A DNA stretch of 58,965 bases from a virus, in the IMG/VR virus record IMGVR_UViG_3300030380_001149, positions 1-58,965 of that record; one strand, written 5' to 3'. This document shows positions 58,229-58,965 of this stretch, in pieces; position 1 is the stretch's first letter; the number at the start of each line of letters is the position of its first letter. The notes below the pieces were generated by a model that saw nothing but the letters and a program-made list of their open reading frames with translations, did not search any database and was not told the DNA's origin. The translations under genes were made by a program, and so were the position numbers.

Positions 58229-58257
58229 TTGCAAATCACATTATATTACATTATGAT
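58229..58257 (+). promoter_or_regulatory. Rightward promoter with ATCACAT element
   Basis: TTGCAA (58229-58234), 17-base spacer beginning ATCACATT, TATGAT (58252-58257), then AATATTATAAACAAAGGA. Closely resembles the 30038 promoter over more than 60 bases. The 58033-58282 gap otherwise has no gene. Confidence 0.7.
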
Positions 58258-58282
58258 AATATTATAAACAAAGGATAAACAT

Positions 58283-58513
58283 ATGACAAAAAAAAATTAT
58301 AAAAATATTATATTTACTAAAAGTAAAAGAGGTGGTTATGAAGCTAATATTAGTGATGAACTTTTTAACAAAGGCTATTACATTTATAAAGAATTAAAAT
58401 ATACTGGTAGTAGACAACTATGGGTCTTGATGAAAGGTCATACTAATGAATTAAAAGTTAGTTCTACTTTAAGTAATCTTGACTGGTGGATAAGTAAAAA
58501 CCTGACTAGCTAA
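58283..58513 (+). CDS. Small early-type hypothetical protein
   Basis: A 76-residue protein after AAAGGA. KNYKNIIFTKSKRGGYEANI and RQLWVLMKGHTNELKVSSTL form a small alpha/beta pattern. It shares promoter type with the gene at 29649 but little sequence. Ends before a strong terminator. Function unknown. Confidence 0.62.
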   Translation: MTKKNYKNIIFTKSKRGGYEANISDELFNKGYYIYKELKYTGSRQLWVLMKGHTNELKVSSTLSNLDWWISKNLTS

Positions 58514-58533
58514 CTGTAAAAATAAACTAAATC

Positions 58534-58566
58534 AAAAGAGGACTTACATAGTCCTCTTTTTTTTTG
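58534..58566 (+). terminator. Strong rho-independent terminator
   Basis: AAAAGAGGACT (58534-58544), loop TACAT, AGTCCTCTTTT (58550-58560), T tract to 58565. It insulates the small-gene cassette from the next structural gene. Confidence 0.92.
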
Positions 58567-58589
58567 TATACTGTTATTACCAAGAATTA

Positions 58590-58650
58590 ATAACGGATAT
58601 AGACTGGCTTGGCAGACAACCCTAGAGGACTATATCTACAACTAGGAGAA
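58590..58650 (+). promoter_or_regulatory. Structured leader of the next structural gene
   Basis: GATATAG (58596-58602) pairs with CTATATC (58630-58636), enclosing ACTGGCTTGGCAGACAACCC and TAGAGGA, G+C-richer than its surroundings. The ribosome binding site TAGGAG follows at 58643-58648. Likely a structured 5' UTR between the terminator and the gene at 58655. I cannot assign it to a named RNA family. Confidence 0.5.
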
Positions 58651-58654
58651 AATT

Positions 58655-58965
58655 ATGGGAACTACAACTTTTTCAGGTCCAGTCCGTTCTGAAAACGGAT
58701 TTCAAACTATAACAAAAAACGCAACCACTGGTGCAATCACTGTAACTAGTGGAGATAAGATGACAGTGGAAGCTACTGGTGGTGCAGGTATTGAGGGCAC
58801 AGCAGCAGTTTATGTTACACAAGTAAATAGATTAAAAAGCGATGTCACTACAAATGTTAATATTGTAGAAACTAAAATTATGATTGATTTGACTGGTCTT
58901 AAAGATGGAGGCACTGCTGGTGATATTATCGGTAAAGATGGAGCTGGTGTTGCTTTTATTGGGCA
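58655..58965 (+). CDS. Capsid-associated structural protein, 5' part (continues at 1)
   Basis: ATG 58655 behind TAGGAG. The frame runs off the right end and continues in the terminal overlap to the stop at 437-439, giving a 206-residue protein. This part shows MGTTTFSGPVRSENGF and TGAITVTSGDKMTVEATGG, beta-rich and compatible with a decoration or second capsid protein. See the entry at the left end. Confidence 0.8.
   Translation, partial: MGTTTFSGPVRSENGFQTITKNATTGAITVTSGDKMTVEATGGAGIEGTAAVYVTQVNRLKSDVTTNVNIVETKIMIDLTGLKDGGTAGDIIGKDGAGVAFIG
58837..58965. repeat. Right copy of the 129-bp terminal redundancy
   Basis: Same sequence as 1-129 with a T at 58888 against C at 52. It indicates a circular assembly; the coding frame is intact through the joint. 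Confidence 0.93.

Noticed and set aside
1-58965. CRISPR array, insertion sequence or integrase
   Set aside because: Looked for regularly spaced repeats, transposase motifs and recombinase signatures; none were seen.
1-58965. Phage-encoded RNA polymerase (T7- or N4-like)
   Set aside because: No large protein has single-subunit RNA polymerase motifs; host-type promoters fit the early genes instead.

Overview
This window is one essentially complete, circularly permuted genome of a tailed dsDNA phage. The first and last 129 bases match except at one position, so the true length is about 58.84 kb. The reading frame that runs off the right end continues into the left end. The gene set is that of a short-tailed (podovirus-type) lytic marine phage. 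It has a large terminase, a portal of about 790 residues, scaffold, HK97-type capsid, two gp4/SU10-like adaptors, a P22 gp10-like 726-residue tail protein, LamG/SPRY fibres and several kilobases of ejection proteins. No tape-measure, sheath, integrase, repressor or phage RNA polymerase was seen. The strongly A+T-rich composition and the protein styles suggest a low-GC marine alphaproteobacterial host, possibly SAR11. That host assignment is inference. Layout: (1) 1-14.8 kb, rightward: capsid-associated protein, endolysin, small basic Cys-containing proteins, an EF-hand protein, adaptors, cupredoxin-like/repeat and LamG/SPRY fibres, tail protein, 2OG-Fe(II) oxygenase. (2) 14.8-18.0 kb: a single-gene cassette with its own promoter and terminators, then a tight operon with a SET-domain methyltransferase and two glycosyltransferases. 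(3) 18.0-29.7 kb: ejection/internal virion proteins, one a 1223-residue protein carrying a SAM-methyltransferase domain, plus small membrane proteins. (4) 29.6-33.5 kb, leftward: a small early gene, a SNF2-type helicase, a hypothetical protein, and ArdC antirestriction. (5) 33.7-44.2 kb, rightward: SSB-like protein, AEP (TOTE-type) primase, UvrD-like helicase, many micro-genes, PolA-type DNA polymerase, C5 cytosine methyltransferase (with a large overlapping alternate-frame ORF) and ThyX. (6) 44.2-45.1 kb, leftward: GNAT-like protein and small terminase. (7) 45.1-45.4 kb: a non-coding dyad/iteron element, candidate origin or packaging site. (8) 45.4-57.3 kb, rightward: small early-type genes, VRR-NUC nuclease, large terminase, portal, holin, MT-A70 methyltransferase, GroES, scaffold, major capsid. 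(9) 57.3-58.5 kb: a terminator-bounded cassette of small divergent genes between the capsid gene and the next structural gene. Several dispersed small-gene cassettes are driven by sigma70-like promoters sharing an ATGTGAT/ATCACAT element in the -35/-10 spacer and a short TATAA..CAAAGGA leader. This suggests one early regulon scattered around the genome. All functional calls come from motif reading; no database search was run.
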